Shown: in pieces, positions 61,867-64,000 of the stretch | How the letters are laid out: each line of letters begins with the position of its first letter | Numbering within the stretch: the stretch's first letter is position 1 | Translations under genes and position numbers: made by a program | NCBI RefSeq assembly: GCF_004801905.1 | Contig: NZ_SSSN01000005.1 | Location: 372,001-436,000 of the forward strand | Length of the DNA stretch: 64,000 nt | From: Orlajensenia flava | Lineage (GTDB): Bacteria > Actinomycetota > Actinomycetes > Actinomycetales > Microbacteriaceae | Reading direction: 5' to 3' | The notes under the pieces: generated by a model | The model's database searches: none | What the model was told of the DNA's origin: nothing | What the model saw: the letters and a program-made list of their open reading frames with translations, nothing else

Positions 61867-63612
61867 GTGAGCAGCGCGCCCCGCGAGACGTACACGATCG
61901 GTGTCGACTACGGCACACTGTCGGGTCGAGCGGTCGTCGTGCGCGTCTCGGACGGGGCAGAGCTCGGCGCCGGCGTCTTCGAGTACCCGCACGCCGTCAT
62001 GGACACCACCCTGACCGCGGGACCCGCAGCGGATGCCGGCCACCCCATCCGCCTCGCGCCCGATTGGGCTCTGCAGGTGCCCCAGGACTACGTCGACGTG
62101 CTCAAGAACGCCGTACCGGAGGCGCTCGCCCAGGCGGGCATCGACCCGGCCGACGTCATCGGCATCGCCACCGACTTCACCGCCTGCACGATGGTTCCCA
62201 CCCTCGCGGATGGCACCCCCCTCAACGAACTCCCCGAGTACGCCGACAGCCCGCACGCCTACGTCAAGCTCTGGAAGCACCACAGCGCGCAGCCGCACGC
62301 CGACCGCATCAACGAGCTCGCGCACGAGCGGCGGGAGTCGTGGATCACCCGCTACGGCGGCCTCATCTCGAGCGAGTGGGAGTTCGCCAAGGGGCTGCAG
62401 CTGCTCGAGGAGGACGCCGAGCTCTACCAGCGCATGGATCACTGGGTCGAGGCGGCCGACTGGATCGTCTGGCAGCTCGCCGGACGCTACGTGCGCAACG
62501 CCTGCACCGCCGGCTACAAGGGCATCCGCCAGGACGGCGCCTACCCGAGCGGCGAGTTCCTGGCCGGTCTGAATCCCGACTTCGCGGCCTTCGCCGACAC
62601 CAAGCTCGCGGCCGAGATCGGCGAGCTGGGTGACGCGGCCGGCACCCTCACCCCTGAGGCGGCCACGTGGACGGGTCTACCGGTCGGCATCGCCGTCGCG
62701 GTCGGCAACGTCGACGCGCACGTCACCGCCCCGGCGTCGCAGGCGGTCGAACCCGGCCAGATGGTCGCCATCATGGGCACCAGCACCTGCCACGTCATGA
62801 ACCACGATCACCTCGCCGAGGTTCCGGGCATGTGCGGCGTCGTCGACGGCGGCATCGTCTCGGGGCTGTTCGGCTACGAGGCGGGCCAGTCGGGCGTCGG
62901 CGACATCTTCGCCTGGTACGTCGCGAACCAGGTTCCCGCCTCGGTGACGGATGCCGCGCGGGAGGCAGGCGCATCCGTTCACCAGTACCTGACCGACCTC
63001 GCCTATCAGCAGCCCGTCGGCGCGCACGGGCTCGTCGCCCTCGACTGGCACTCCGGCAACCGCTCCGTCCTCGTCGACCACGAACTCTCGGGCGTCGTGC
63101 TCGGAACCACGCTCACCACGCGGCCGGAGGAGGTCTACCGCGCGCTGCTCGAGTCGACGGCGTTCGGCACCCGCGTGATCGTCGAGACCTTCGCGGCGGC
63201 GGGCGTGCCCGTCACCGAGTTCATCGTCGCCGGCGGCCTGCTCAAGAACGCGCACCTCATGCAGACCTACTCCGACGTGCTGCGCCTGCCCATCTCGACT
63301 ATTGCGAGCGAGCAGGGCCCGGCACTGGGGTCTGCCATCCACGCCGCCGTCGCAGCGGGCGCCTACCCCGACATCCACGCGGCCGCCACCGCGATGGGCA
63401 AGTTAGACCGTTCCGTCTACACCCCGAACGAGACGGATGCCGCCGCCTACGACCGCCTGTACGCCGAGTACGTGCTGCTGCACGACCACTTCGGCCGCGG
63501 CGGCAACGACGTCATGCGCCGGCTGCGCGCCCTCAAGCGCGAGGCCCTCGGCGAGGCGACGGATGCCGCATCCGACACAGAGCACGACGCGCTCGAGGCG
63601 GTGAGCGCATGA
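61867..63612 (+). CDS. araB: Ribulokinase
   Basis: 581 residues from GTG at 61867 (VSSAPRETYTIGVDYGT) with AAAGGAG 8 bases before. FGGY kinase family: IGVDYGTLSGRAVVVRV at the start, GIATDFTACTMVP, SSEWEFAKGLQLLEE, VGNVDAHVTAP and the second-domain ATP site with TSTCHVM and GGLLKNAHLMQTYSD. It phosphorylates L-ribulose to L-ribulose 5-phosphate in arabinose catabolism. The stop overlaps the araD start (ATGA). Length is near that of E. coli AraB. Confidence 0.95.
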   Translation: MSSAPRETYTIGVDYGTLSGRAVVVRVSDGAELGAGVFEYPHAVMDTTLTAGPAADAGHPIRLAPDWALQVPQDYVDVLKNAVPEALAQAGIDPADVIGIATDFTACTMVPTLADGTPLNELPEYADSPHAYVKLWKHHSAQPHADRINELAHERRESWITRYGGLISSEWEFAKGLQLLEEDAELYQRMDHWVEAADWIVWQLAGRYVRNACTAGYKGIRQDGAYPSGEFLAGLNPDFAAFADTKLAAEIGELGDAAGTLTPEAATWTGLPVGIAVAVGNVDAHVTAPASQAVEPGQMVAIMGTSTCHVMNHDHLAEVPGMCGVVDGGIVSGLFGYEAGQSGVGDIFAWYVANQVPASVTDAAREAGASVHQYLTDLAYQQPVGAHGLVALDWHSGNRSVLVDHELSGVVLGTTLTTRPEEVYRALLESTAFGTRVIVETFAAAGVPVTEFIVAGGLLKNAHLMQTYSDVLRLPISTIASEQGPALGSAIHAAVAAGAYPDIHAAATAMGKLDRSVYTPNETDAAAYDRLYAEYVLLHDHFGRGGNDVMRRLRALKREALGEATDAASDTEHDALEAVSA

Positions 63613-64000
63613 GCGAGCTGACCCCCGAACTCGACATCGCCATCGATCGCGTGCGCTCTGAGGTCGCCGAGCTGCACGCCGAGCTGGTGCGCTACGGCCT
63701 CGTCGTGTGGACGGGCGGGAACATCAGCGGCCGCGTGCCGGGATCCGACCTGTTCGTCATCAAGCCGAGCGGTGTGCTGTACGACGAGCTCGACGCCACG
63801 AGCATGATCCTCTGCACCCTCGACGGCACGGTCGTGGAAGGCACGCCCGGCAGCCACCGCTCTCCGTCGAGCGACACGGCCGCCCACGCGTTCGTCTACC
63901 GCAACATGCCCGAGGTCGGGGGTGTCGTGCACACGCACTCGACCTACGCGACGGCCTGGGCGGCACGGGGCGAGGAGATCCCCTGCGTCATCACGGCGAT
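63609..64000 (+). CDS. araD: L-ribulose-5-phosphate 4-epimerase (3' partial)
   Basis: First 130 residues before the window ends. MSELTPELDIAIDRVRSEV, then LVVWTGGNISGRVPGSDLFVIKPSGV (GGN-SGR substrate loop, SG phosphate loop), GTPGSHRSPSSDTAAHAFVY, and VVHTHSTYATAWAARG with the HxH zinc ligands. It makes D-xylulose 5-phosphate from L-ribulose 5-phosphate. Coupled to araB by a 4-base overlap. Confidence 0.95.
   Translation, partial: MSELTPELDIAIDRVRSEVAELHAELVRYGLVVWTGGNISGRVPGSDLFVIKPSGVLYDELDATSMILCTLDGTVVEGTPGSHRSPSSDTAAHAFVYRNMPEVGGVVHTHSTYATAWAARGEEIPCVITA

Overview
The window looks like a chromosomal segment of a high-GC Gram-positive actinobacterium, most likely of the Microbacteriaceae. 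The reasons are strong G/C at third codon positions, many GTG starts, frequent 4-base stop/start overlaps (ATGA/GTGA), a CTGGTCGAGGAGCG-type interspersed inverted repeat that I associate with that family, and actinobacterial gene types (DUF3311 plus MctP, deazaflavin-dependent oxidoreductase, LtrA). The genus cannot be fixed from the sequence alone. I see no rRNA or tRNA gene, CRISPR array, insertion sequence or prophage.

Layout. 1-10.6 kb: mixed housekeeping and accessory genes, namely a lipoprotein amine oxidase whose segments are in circularly permuted order, two Pr6Pr membrane paralogues, an MFS pump divergent from an ArsR-type regulator plus LtrA, photolyase, a zinc-independent-type oxidoreductase, an alpha/beta hydrolase and a YqaJ-like nuclease. 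10.7-20.6 kb: DUF3311 plus MctP monocarboxylate uptake, a MacB/FtsX-type ABC exporter, DoxX, a two-component system, and a DHA2 drug pump with a downstream MarR repressor and clear operators. 20.7-22.7 kb: a tightly coupled ECF sigma factor, membrane protein and lipoprotein operon.

22.7-33.4 kb is a different landscape: small membrane or hypothetical genes on both strands, long non-coding gaps, gene fragments and at least one broken gene. It also holds a GntR (YtrA-like) operon with a palindromic operator and a secreted NucA/NucB-type DNase facing an unknown convergent gene. This is the accessory region of the window.

33.4-43.4 kb: the rplJ-rplL operon with an attenuated leader, a MarR plus MFS pair, an ABC exporter, a GntR regulator, and a coupled pair made of a receptor-like class III cyclase and an MscS channel with a cyclic-nucleotide-binding-like tail. 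Both nucleotide sites of that pair look degenerate. 43.4-51.4 kb: transsulfuration (cystathionine beta-synthase and a cystathionine gamma-synthase/lyase family enzyme), then small redox/metabolic enzymes, an APC permease coupled to a cyclase-family hydrolase, an aldo/keto reductase and an MFS transporter.

51.6-64 kb is devoted to carbohydrate use: a secreted 1117-residue multimodular beta-helix protein (possible alpha-1,3-glucanase), a LacI regulator, a complete CUT2 sugar ABC transporter (MmsA/MmsB/ChvE-like) and the start of an arabinose operon (araB, then araD cut by the window end) behind two perfect GTTAGCGCTAAC operators. Together the transporter and araBD suggest uptake and catabolism of L-arabinose or related monosaccharides.
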